In this document: positions 44,433 to 51,837 of the stretch, piece after piece
How positions within the stretch are numbered: position 1 is the first letter of the stretch
How the letters are laid out: every line of letters starts with the position of its first letter
Assembly (NCBI GenBank): GCA_016788635.1
Contig: JAEUSU010000041.1
Span: 124,001-188,000 of the forward strand
Direction of reading: 5' to 3'
Length of the DNA: 64,000 bases
DNA from: Flavobacteriales bacterium
Lineage (GTDB): Bacteria; Bacteroidota; Bacteroidia; Flavobacteriales_F; PHOS-HE28
Program-made: the position numbers and the translations under genes
Notes under the pieces: model-generated
Database searches by the model: none
What the model was told of the DNA's origin: nothing
The model's input: only the letters and a program-made list of their open reading frames with translations

Positions 44433-44897
44433 ATGAACGCGCCATTCCGAGATGCGCATGTCGGCTTCGGGGCGATCCATCGCCGTGTGATCTTTTTCGG
44501 CCTGGTGGCCTTGTTCGTGTTGCAGACCGGCATGACGTGGACACTTTCCACCGATGTGGACGACCCGGACGCACATTTCAGTACGGCCGCCTATCGCGGC
44601 CGTGCGCTGTACCAAGCGTTCAACTGCACGGCCTGCCACCAGCTTTATGGGCTGGGAGGCTACATGGGGCCGGACCTGACGAACGTGACCAGCGATCCGG
44701 ACAAGGGAAGAGCTTTTGCCAAGGGCCTCATCCTGCACGGCACCACGCGCATGCCTGCGTTGGGCCTCACGGATACACAAGCGGATGACATCGTGGCCTA
44801 CCTGGAAGCCGTGGCGGCCACGGGGACATACCCGGTCCGATCACTGGACCTCACGCCCTGGGGCACTTACACGCAGATGACGCATGCACAGGAGTGA
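44433..44897 (+). CDS. NorC-like membrane-anchored cytochrome c
   Basis: 154 aa with one N-terminal membrane span (VIFFGLVALFVLQTGMTW, about 20-40) and a c-type haem domain. RALYQAFNCTACHQLYGLGG then YMGPDLTNV holds CTACH and the NorC-like 'Y-G-GPDLTNV' pattern; TRMPALGLT supplies the axial Met. NorC passes electrons from periplasmic donors to NorB. The gene overlaps the norB-like gene by 14 bp (44884-44897), so both products are made together. It starts a probable four-gene operon with nadA and nadB, behind a strong FNR-like operator. Confidence 0.87.
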   Translation: MNAPFRDAHVGFGAIHRRVIFFGLVALFVLQTGMTWTLSTDVDDPDAHFSTAAYRGRALYQAFNCTACHQLYGLGGYMGPDLTNVTSDPDKGRAFAKGLILHGTTRMPALGLTDTQADDIVAYLEAVAATGTYPVRSLDLTPWGTYTQMTHAQE

Positions 44898-46272
44898 GGG
44901 ACTTGCCGCGCGTGGATTTCTGGTGTTCGCGTTGGGGGCGCTGGTCTGCGGCGCGTTGTTCGGGGTGATCGGCTCCTGGCAACATGTGATCCCCGGCGTG
45001 GTGGATGCGGTGCCTTTCGTCAAGTCACGGCCCTTGCACGTTTCCCTGGTCGTCGCATGGATCTTCATGGCGGCAATAGGGGGCATCTACCATTACCTGC
45101 CGCAGATCGCAGGGGTGCCGTTGCACGCACCCCGGCTTGTGTGGGTGCACCTGGTGCTCTTCATGCTCACCGGTCTCGCCGTGATCACGTCGTACTTCAT
45201 GGGCCGTTTCGGCGGGAGGGAGTATTGGGAGTTCCCGCCGGTGCTCGGCATCCCCATTGTGATCGGCTGGCTATTGTTGCTGTACAACTTCTTCGCCACG
45301 GTGCGCGGACGGCAAGGTCCATGGCCGGCATACCTCTGGATGTGGGCCACAGGACTGGTCTTCTTCCTCTTCACCTACCTCGAGGCGCACCTGTGGCTCA
45401 TCCAACGCACGGGCGACAATGCCGTGCGCGACCTCACGGTGCAGTGGAAGGCCTATGGTGCCCTCACGGGATCGTGGAACATGCTCGTGTACGGCACGTC
45501 CATGGTGGTGATGGAGCGCATATCAGGCAATGCACGTCCCGCGCGTTCGCGTGCGGCCTTCCTGCTCTATGCGCTGGGTTTCACCAACCTGCTCTTCGGC
45601 TGGGCGCACCACATCTACCCGGTCCCATCGGCCACCTGGTTGCGCATGCTGGCCTATGGCATCAGCATGACGGAGTGGATCGTGCTGGCGCGCATCATCC
45701 ATCAGTGGCGAGCCACCATGGATGCCGCGCACAGCGGACCGCGCTCGATGTCGCATCGCTTCCTCTTCGCATCCGAGGTGTGGGTGCTGCTGAACCTCGC
45801 ACTCGCCCTGCTCATCTCCATCCCGGCCATCAACCTGTTCACGCACGGCACGCACATCACCGTGGCGCACGCCATGGGCAGCACCATCGGCATCAACACC
45901 ACCATCCTCTTCGCGTCCGTGTGTTTTATCGCGAACGGTCACGCCACACGGACCATGCGCATCGGATTCGCGCTCTTCAATGGCGCGCTGGCGCTCTTCT
46001 GGCTCAGCCTGATCGGTGCGGGGGCTGTGAAGGGATGGTACACGGTGATGACGGACCTGCCGTTCCAGACGATCATGCAACAGCTGCGGCCCTTCCTCAT
46101 CGGATTTGCGGTGTCCGGGTTTGGTGTTTTCGCGGGGTTGATGGTGCTTACCGGGCTGGCATTACGGCGTTTGAATGCCAGAGAGGAGAAGGTGGTCGTG
46201 TCGCCTGAAAGATCCAAGGGATCTGCTGAGGTGCGCATCTCGCCCGTGTCCTTGGATGAGGGACCGATGTAA
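44884..46272 (+). CDS. Divergent NorB-like haem-copper oxidase superfamily subunit (non-canonical NO reductase)
   Basis: 462 aa, twelve predicted spans, close to the length of cNOR NorB (466). RPLHVSLVVAWIF provides His52, a low-spin haem ligand; GWAHHIYPVP holds His242-His243, FeB ligands; THGTHITVAHAMGS has His329, the high-spin haem ligand. By alignment against P. aeruginosa NorB from memory, two key positions differ: FeB His207 and Glu211 of the HLWVEG motif become Asn199 and Tyr203 (NMLVYG), and the second low-spin haem ligand His349 becomes Met331. It is therefore not a standard cNOR. Divergent NOR families with altered FeB ligands have been described in the haem-copper superfamily; I cannot assign this one. 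NO reduction is the best guess because of the NorC partner and the operator. Confidence 0.7.
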   Translation: MHRSEGLAARGFLVFALGALVCGALFGVIGSWQHVIPGVVDAVPFVKSRPLHVSLVVAWIFMAAIGGIYHYLPQIAGVPLHAPRLVWVHLVLFMLTGLAVITSYFMGRFGGREYWEFPPVLGIPIVIGWLLLLYNFFATVRGRQGPWPAYLWMWATGLVFFLFTYLEAHLWLIQRTGDNAVRDLTVQWKAYGALTGSWNMLVYGTSMVVMERISGNARPARSRAAFLLYALGFTNLLFGWAHHIYPVPSATWLRMLAYGISMTEWIVLARIIHQWRATMDAAHSGPRSMSHRFLFASEVWVLLNLALALLISIPAINLFTHGTHITVAHAMGSTIGINTTILFASVCFIANGHATRTMRIGFALFNGALALFWLSLIGAGAVKGWYTVMTDLPFQTIMQQLRPFLIGFAVSGFGVFAGLMVLTGLALRRLNAREEKVVVSPERSKGSAEVRISPVSLDEGPM

Positions 46273-46282
46273 TGACGGCCAC

Positions 46283-47260
46283 ATGAGCACCATGACCGAT
46301 CGCCTGGAGCGGACCAGGGCAGCGCACAAGTACCGAATGCTTCTGGTGGAGGAGATCCAATTGCTCAAGGAGCAGCGCAACGCGGTGGTCCTCGCGCACT
46401 ACTACCAGACCCCGGAGGTACAGGAACTGGCGGACCACATCGGTGACAGTCTCGCGCTGGCCCAGGCCGCGGACCGCAGCACGGCGGATGTGATCCTGTT
46501 CTGCGGCGTGCACTTCATGGCGGAGACCGCGAAGATCCTCAACCCGGACCGCACGGTGCTGCTGCCGGACCTGAACGCGGGTTGTTCCCTGGCGGACAGT
46601 GCGCCGGCGGAGGTGTTCGCGCGGTTCCTCGCGATGCATCCAGACCATGTTGTGGTGAGCTACATCAACTGCAGCGCAGCGGTGAAGGCCATGAGCGACA
46701 TCATTTGCACCAGCAGCAACGCGGTGCGCGTGGTGAACAGCATCCCGCCGGAGGAGCGCATCATTTTCGCACCGGACAAGCATCTGGGCGCGTATGTGCA
46801 ACGGGTCACCGGAAGGAGGATGCTGCTGTGGGACGGCGTGTGCGAGGTGCACGTGAACATCAGCACAGACAAGCTGAAGCTGCTGATGAGCAGGCATCCC
46901 GAAGCGAAGCTGATGGCCCACCCGGAGTGCCCGGAGCCCATCCTGGCCGAGGCGGATCACGTGGGCTCCACTGCGTCCATGCTGCAGTTCGTGCAACGCG
47001 ATCCGGGCATGAGCTTCATCGTGGCCACGGAGGCGGGCATCCTGCACAACATGCGCAAGGCCGTGCCGCACAAGACGCTGCTTCCTGCGCCGGCTTTCGC
47101 CGATAACCAATGCGCGTGCAGCGAGTGCCCCTACATGAAGTTGAACACGCTTGAGAAGATGCGCGATGCCTTGCGTGACCTGCGTCCGGAGATCATTGTT
47201 CACGAGCACGTGCGGATCCCTGCCGAGCGTGCGCTCCGGCGAATGCTGGACCTCGGATGA
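46283..47260 (+). CDS. nadA: Quinolinate synthase A
   Basis: 325 aa from ATG at 46283. It condenses iminoaspartate with dihydroxyacetone phosphate to quinolinate, using a 4Fe-4S cluster. NAVVLAHYYQTPEVQELADH, VILFCGVHFMAETAKILNPD, SYINCSAAVKAM, LMAHPECPEPIL, and the CACSECPYMKLNTLEKM tail (cluster Cys) are all NadA signatures. It overlaps nadB by 4 bp (47257-47260). Lying directly behind norB-like and under the FNR-like operator is unusual; NadA's cluster is sensitive to O2 and NO. Confidence 0.96.
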   Translation: MSTMTDRLERTRAAHKYRMLLVEEIQLLKEQRNAVVLAHYYQTPEVQELADHIGDSLALAQAADRSTADVILFCGVHFMAETAKILNPDRTVLLPDLNAGCSLADSAPAEVFARFLAMHPDHVVVSYINCSAAVKAMSDIICTSSNAVRVVNSIPPEERIIFAPDKHLGAYVQRVTGRRMLLWDGVCEVHVNISTDKLKLLMSRHPEAKLMAHPECPEPILAEADHVGSTASMLQFVQRDPGMSFIVATEAGILHNMRKAVPHKTLLPAPAFADNQCACSECPYMKLNTLEKMRDALRDLRPEIIVHEHVRIPAERALRRMLDLG

Positions 47261-48807
47261 CACGTCCCTTGGAGGCCATTGTGGTGGGCGGCGGGATCGC
47301 AGGCATGGCGTTCGCGATCCGGCTCACGGAATTTGCGGCAGGCAGGCCCCTGCGGGTGCGTATCATCAGCAAGGCTCCGGTGCAGGTGAGCAGTTCCTAT
47401 GTCGCACAAGGGGGCATGGCGGCGGTTATCGCATCGGACGACCGGTTGGAGCAGCATGTGCAGGATACACTCGGCGTGGGCTGCGGCCGCAACGATGAAG
47501 CGGTCGTGCGCGCGGTGGTGGGCGAAGGACCGGACATGGTGCGCTGGCTGCAGGGGTTGGGGGCCGCGTTCGACACCGATGCCGGTGGCGCCTTGCGCCT
47601 TGCCAGGGAAGGCGGACACAGCGCCGCGCGTGTGGTACACTTCAAGGACAGCACCGGTGCCGAGATCGTACGCGTATTGCGTGAACGGATGATCCACCTG
47701 CCGCAGGTGGAAGTGTTGGAGAACTGCCGGGCGTTGGATCTGATCATGAAGGATGATGAAGCCGGGCGGCAATGCTGCGGTGTCCGGGTGCTGGACATCC
47801 CTGCTGCTCGTGAAATGGAACTCCATGCCGACGTTGTGGTGCTGGCGACGGGTGGCGCAGGACAGGTCTACGCGCACACCACCAATCCGCCGGCCGCCAC
47901 GGGCGACGGCATCGCGATGGCCGTGCGCGCCGCTATCGCGCTGCGGGACATGGCCTTCGTGCAGTTCCATCCCACCGCACTGTACACCGACGGGCAGGGC
48001 CAGGACTTTCTGGTGAGCGAGGCTGTGCGGGGCGCCGGCGCGCGGCTGCTGGGGGCCGACCGTCGTCCGTTGATGGAGGGGCGGCATCCCAAGGGTGATC
48101 TCGCCCCGCGCAATGTGGTGGCACGCACCATCCACCACGAGATGATGCGCACGGGATCGCCACATGTGTGGCTGGATGCGGCACCCATCGGGTCTGTGCG
48201 ATTCGCTGCGGAGTTCCCTTCCATCGACCGCCGTTGCCGCGCCCTGGGCCTTGTTCCCGGGGTCGATCTGATCCCGGTTCTACCCGCGGCCCACTATCTG
48301 TGTGGGGGCATCCGGACGGATGTGCGGGGGAGGACATCTGCTGAAGGGCTCATCGCCTTGGGCGAGTGCGCGGGCACCGGCCTGCATGGAGCGGACAGGC
48401 TTGCCTCGAACTCCCTGCTGGAGGCGCTGGTAGTGCCGCGTTGGGCGGCGGAGGAGGTGTGGGAGACCACGCTGCGTGTGCCTGGACCACCTGTGGATGT
48501 CGCGCGACCAGCCGCAATGGCAAAGCGTGTTTCGGCAGTGGGGGAGCGGATCGCCGTCTTCCTGCGGCATGCCATGAGCGCGCATGTGGGCATCGTACGC
48601 GAGGAGGAGGGACTGGGGATCGCGTTGCGTTCCATCGCCTGGGCGGATCGCCATCTCGCGCCCATCCGCGAGAAGCGACGTTATTCAGCTGAGCTGTTGG
48701 ACCTGAAAGACATGCTTGCAGTGGCGCGCGCCATCACTGAAGCGGCCATACGGGAACCCCTCAGTGTGGGTGCACACTACGTGGAGGAAAGGGCCGCGCT
48801 GGTCTGA
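47257..48807 (+). CDS. nadB: L-aspartate oxidase
   Basis: 516 aa flavoprotein that oxidises L-aspartate to iminoaspartate for NadA. FAD-binding GGGIAGMAFAIRL at the N-terminus, SSYVAQGGMAAV, VVVLATGGAGQVYAHTTNPP, then ATGDGIAMAV, VQFHPTALYT and the HYLCGGIRTDVRGRTSAEGL segment with GECAGTGLHGADRLASNSLL are the family's landmarks. NadB can use O2 or fumarate as electron acceptor. No nadC or NAD-kinase gene is in the window. The convergent qNOR-like gene ends 38 bp downstream. Confidence 0.95.
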   Translation: MTRPLEAIVVGGGIAGMAFAIRLTEFAAGRPLRVRIISKAPVQVSSSYVAQGGMAAVIASDDRLEQHVQDTLGVGCGRNDEAVVRAVVGEGPDMVRWLQGLGAAFDTDAGGALRLAREGGHSAARVVHFKDSTGAEIVRVLRERMIHLPQVEVLENCRALDLIMKDDEAGRQCCGVRVLDIPAAREMELHADVVVLATGGAGQVYAHTTNPPAATGDGIAMAVRAAIALRDMAFVQFHPTALYTDGQGQDFLVSEAVRGAGARLLGADRRPLMEGRHPKGDLAPRNVVARTIHHEMMRTGSPHVWLDAAPIGSVRFAAEFPSIDRRCRALGLVPGVDLIPVLPAAHYLCGGIRTDVRGRTSAEGLIALGECAGTGLHGADRLASNSLLEALVVPRWAAEEVWETTLRVPGPPVDVARPAAMAKRVSAVGERIAVFLRHAMSAHVGIVREEEGLGIALRSIAWADRHLAPIREKRRYSAELLDLKDMLAVARAITEAAIREPLSVGAHYVEERAALV

Positions 48808-48813
48808 GGACGG

Positions 48814-48846
48814 GACCTTCAGGGTACGTGTGCCCTTCGGAAGGTC
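48814..48846. terminator. Possible shared terminator hairpin between nadB and the qNOR-like gene
   Basis: GACCTTC (48814-48820) pairs with GAAGGTC (48840-48846) with an inner GGG/CCC pair and a large loop; its right arm touches the stop codon of the minus-strand gene. No U-tract, so this is weak. Confidence 0.35.
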
Positions 48847-51119
48847 TATGTACTCGACGGCCCTTTCAGGGAGACCGAATACCGGAGCACCAGCCACGCG
48901 ATGGGGAACACCCCACCCATGATGAACAGCGTGGCACCGAAGCCGCGCAGCCAGGTCAAACCCTCGAACACGGGTCCGGCGATGAAGGTCTCCGAGCGGG
49001 CGTACCAGAAGCCGTGATCGAGCACCGCGCTCAATTGCACAAGGCCTGCGGGCAGCAGGTCCATCACCACCATCAGCATCAGCCCGGCGTTCAATGACCA
49101 GAACGCGAATTGCACCAGCCGGGCGTTCCAGGCATCAGGTCGCACCAGGAGCTTGCAGCAGAAGAGCAGTCCGGCGAGCGACAGGTTGCCATACACGCCG
49201 AACAGCGCCGCGTGGCCGTGGTTCACAGTGAGGTAGGTGCCGTGTTCATAGTAGTTCACGATGGGCAGGTTTATGATGAGCCCGAACACACCCGCGCCGA
49301 GGAAGTTCCAGAAGTTCACCGCCACAAGGAAGAGGAAGACCTCACCCTGGCCGAAGGTATTGGCACCGGTCTGGTGGGTGCGCAGCCGACTGAAGCGCCA
49401 GGCCTCGAGCGTGAGCAACAGCAGCGGCACCACCTGCAGTGTGCTGAACACGCTCCCCAGCGCCATGGTGCCCACGGGTTTGGCGTTCCAATAGAAGTTG
49501 TGCGAGATGCCCAGCAGTCCTGAACCGAGGAAGAGCAGCGTGGCGAGGTACACCACGCGTATCGCGGCGTCGCGTCCCACCAGTCCCATGGTCACCATGA
49601 GGAAGCCCACCACGATGGTGGTGAACACCTCGAAGAAGGCCTCCACCCACATGTGGATCACGGCCCAGCGCCAGAAGTCGGCGATGACGAAATTGGTACG
49701 GGGCCCGCTGACGAAGCCGGAGAGCAGCAGCAGACTGATGCACACGGTTGAATAGACCATCCAGTTGGGCAGGGCCCAGGGTCTGCCGCGTATGAACGCC
49801 GGTTTCAGGCCATGATACAGGATGATCGACCAGAGTACCAGCGAAACCAGTAGCAATGCTTGGAAGAGGCGGCCGAACTCCACGAATTCCCAGCCCTGGT
49901 GCCCGATCAGCGCCCACCTTTCGCCGAGCAGTCCCATCGGACCTGCGTAAGTGCCCAACAGGGTGCCGGCCACCACCACCACGATCATCCAGAATAGCAT
50001 ATGGGTCATGCGTACCAGTCCGGTGGTCTCGCGACCGTTCATCAACGGGATCAGGAAGATCGATGCTCCGATCCAGCAGGCGGAGATCCAGAAGAGGGCA
50101 AGGGACAGATGCCAGCTGCGTGAGACCACCAACGGAAGCATACCGCCCAGGTCGATGCCGACGAGTCCCAGATAGTCCGCGAAGGCTGTAATGGTGAGGG
50201 CGCCGCTCAGTACCTGTACCAGGAAGAGCAGGCCGGCGGCGAGAAAGAACTTGAAGGTGGCGCGTTGCAGGGGGGAAGGATGGTGACCCGCGACCTGTTC
50301 CGCGCTCATGCGGCCCTGGGAGCCGGCGGTGAAGCTATCCACGCTAAGTCCATCCAACTGGCCATAGGCGTGAAGCACGAGGCCCATGCCGAGGATGAAG
50401 CCCAGCACACCCATCACGCTCCACCACATCACCGGACCACTCGGCGTATTACCAGCTTCCGGATCGTAGGGCCAGTTGTGGGTGTAGCTGAAAGTCTCGC
50501 CGGGACGCACCGCACCGCACACCCATCCACCCCAGAAGAAGAAGTCGCTCAGGACCCGGATCTCCTTCGGTTCGATGGGCCCCAGTGGAAAGGATGCGCC
50601 ACCGCTGGCGGAACGGTCCAACTGGTGGGCGCGCAGGGCATTCACCGCATGGACCTGGGCGGCGGAGAGTTCCACGGTGCGCCTCGCCTCATTCCAACCA
50701 TTATGCTTGATCTCACGCTCCACGATGCGCGCGATGGCAAGACGATGTGCCTCATCCGGACGCGTGCCGTGAAGCCGCTCCCATTCCGCCTCATGCCAGG
50801 CACGCATGTACGACGCGGTGAGATGCAGCGCTTCTGCAGTGAAGTCCGGCCCACGGCCACCGCCATCGCCGAAGAAACTGCCCCATTCCATCAGGCCGTA
50901 CTTCAGGAAGACCTCCTGCCCATCACCGATCGCTTCCGCGGTGATCAGCACGGTGCCGTCCGGTGCCACCATGTCCGCGATGGGCGGTGCGTCATGATAG
51001 GTCTGGCGGCCGATCATCACCACGCCGGATGCGCTCACCAGCAGAATAATCAGCAGGGGGATCCACCAGTTGCGGGGATCCATCAGCCAACGGAGAGATC
51101 GGCGATCGTTCATGACCAT
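48846..51119 (-). CDS. Putative nitric oxide dismutase (qNOR-family protein lacking the quinol site and one FeB histidine)
   Basis: 757 aa from ATG at 51119 (an in-frame ATG at 51113 is equally possible), the size of single-subunit qNOR: N-terminal span, periplasmic domain (EVFLKYGLMEWGSFFGDGGG), then ~13 spans. Conserved qNOR features: HMWVEAFFEV (His489, Glu493) and NHGHAALFG (His634, His636). Non-canonical features: the quinol site of Geobacillus qNOR (His328/Glu332/Phe336 in AHYTVEGQGF) is replaced by Thr311/Asp315/Leu319 in TITAFADYLGL, and the FeB His-His pair is His540-Asn541 in GISHNFYWNAKP. These are the changes used to define NO dismutases (2 NO to N2 + O2) in Methylomirabilis and relatives. 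An FNR-like operator lies upstream. Activity is inferred from residues only. Confidence 0.8.
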   Translation of the reverse strand: MVMNDRRSLRWLMDPRNWWIPLLIILLVSASGVVMIGRQTYHDAPPIADMVAPDGTVLITAEAIGDGQEVFLKYGLMEWGSFFGDGGGRGPDFTAEALHLTASYMRAWHEAEWERLHGTRPDEAHRLAIARIVEREIKHNGWNEARRTVELSAAQVHAVNALRAHQLDRSASGGASFPLGPIEPKEIRVLSDFFFWGGWVCGAVRPGETFSYTHNWPYDPEAGNTPSGPVMWWSVMGVLGFILGMGLVLHAYGQLDGLSVDSFTAGSQGRMSAEQVAGHHPSPLQRATFKFFLAAGLLFLVQVLSGALTITAFADYLGLVGIDLGGMLPLVVSRSWHLSLALFWISACWIGASIFLIPLMNGRETTGLVRMTHMLFWMIVVVVAGTLLGTYAGPMGLLGERWALIGHQGWEFVEFGRLFQALLLVSLVLWSIILYHGLKPAFIRGRPWALPNWMVYSTVCISLLLLSGFVSGPRTNFVIADFWRWAVIHMWVEAFFEVFTTIVVGFLMVTMGLVGRDAAIRVVYLATLLFLGSGLLGISHNFYWNAKPVGTMALGSVFSTLQVVPLLLLTLEAWRFSRLRTHQTGANTFGQGEVFLFLVAVNFWNFLGAGVFGLIINLPIVNYYEHGTYLTVNHGHAALFGVYGNLSLAGLLFCCKLLVRPDAWNARLVQFAFWSLNAGLMLMVVMDLLPAGLVQLSAVLDHGFWYARSETFIAGPVFEGLTWLRGFGATLFIMGGVFPIAWLVLRYSVSLKGPSST

Positions 51120-51168
51120 GCACGTCCGCTCCGTTGGTTTCAGATCGCCACGGATCACGGTGTGCCAT

Positions 51169-51213
51169 CGAAATTGAGCACCGTCCCGCTCGCGGTCACC
51201 TGATATCCATCAG
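51169..51213 (-). promoter_or_regulatory. FNR/DNR-like operator plus weak -7 element of the NOD-type gene
   Basis: CTGAT-ATCC-ATCAG at 51200-51213, a perfect palindrome (centre 51206.5); minus-strand -7-like CAATTTCG from 51176 to 51169; distance 30.5 bp. Predicted start ~45 bp before the ATG. Confidence 0.6.
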
Positions 51214-51288
51214 ACTTGGATCGGCCCATGGGCGATCGGGCCGAAGTGGAGTGCGAAGCTTGCTTCTGGATCTCCGGATCGCCCCAGC

Positions 51289-51693
51289 TTAGCGGAAGGA
51301 GAGGTGGTAGCGATGCAGGTGGGCCTTCAGACTATCCAGTTCCACCGGCGTTGGTGTGTCGGAAAGGTCCCGAAGCATCCGGTTGAGTGGCAGCAGGTAG
51401 TCATGCAGTGCTTCATGCGCCGGTCCCGTCATGGTGCAGCGTTCGAAGATCATTGCGTACCGCTCTTTCAGTGAATCCCGCAGCTGTACCCCACTGAGTT
51501 CGTTCGCCGGATATCCGTCCACCAACACCTCCATGGCATGGATGCTCTCGTTCGTCTCCGGGTTGGCCTGCCAGCTTTCGTGGACAGCGGCGGCAGTGCT
51601 ATCGTGCGTATGGCCGGCTTCGTCATGTGGCCGGGGGGAGGGGGCGCCACAGGCCACCAGCAGAAGGAGGAGGGATTTGATCCCGAAGGTCAT
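51289..51693 (-). CDS. Small lipoprotein, unknown function
   Basis: 134 aa from ATG at 51693; MTFGIKSLLLLLVACGAPS holds lipobox LVAC. The mature part has a His-containing stretch (PHDEAGHTHDS) then a mainly helical domain with FERCTMTGPAHEALHDYLLP, in which a Cys and two His are spaced as if to bind a metal or haem, and ends LKAHLHRYHLSFR. I do not recognise the family. The longer open frame to 51756 would overlap its own operator and -7 element, so the inner start is preferred. It precedes the NOD-type gene on the same strand (170 bp gap). Confidence 0.65.
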   Translation of the reverse strand: MTFGIKSLLLLLVACGAPSPRPHDEAGHTHDSTAAAVHESWQANPETNESIHAMEVLVDGYPANELSGVQLRDSLKERYAMIFERCTMTGPAHEALHDYLLPLNRMLRDLSDTPTPVELDSLKAHLHRYHLSFR

Positions 51694-51712
51694 TTTCCGA
51701 TCGTACATGCGC

Positions 51713-51785
51713 CAAAATTCTGCCCGCGGGCCGCTTCCGCGTATGACGCACATCATGACTTGTCTTCATTGGAGCAGGACCTTTG
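51713..51785. promoter_or_regulatory. Divergent promoters sharing one FNR/DNR-like operator
   Basis: ATGAC-GCAC-ATCAT at 51743-51756 (centre 51749.5). Minus strand: GAATTTTG from 51720 to 51713, distance 29.5 bp, serving the small lipoprotein. Plus strand: GACCTTTG at 51778-51785, distance 28.5 bp, serving the 609-aa gene and the downstream TPL/TnaA genes. A single site placed symmetrically at about -41 of both promoters is hard to explain by chance. Confidence 0.75.
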
Positions 51786-51837
51786 TGCTGCATTTATCGC
51801 GTCACGTGAACATTAGGCATGTGGCAGCGGATGGCGA

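Noticed and set aside
48846-51119. Calling this gene an ordinary quinol-dependent NO reductase (norZ)
   Set aside because: The quinol residues and one FeB His are replaced; an ordinary qNOR call would hide the most informative changes.
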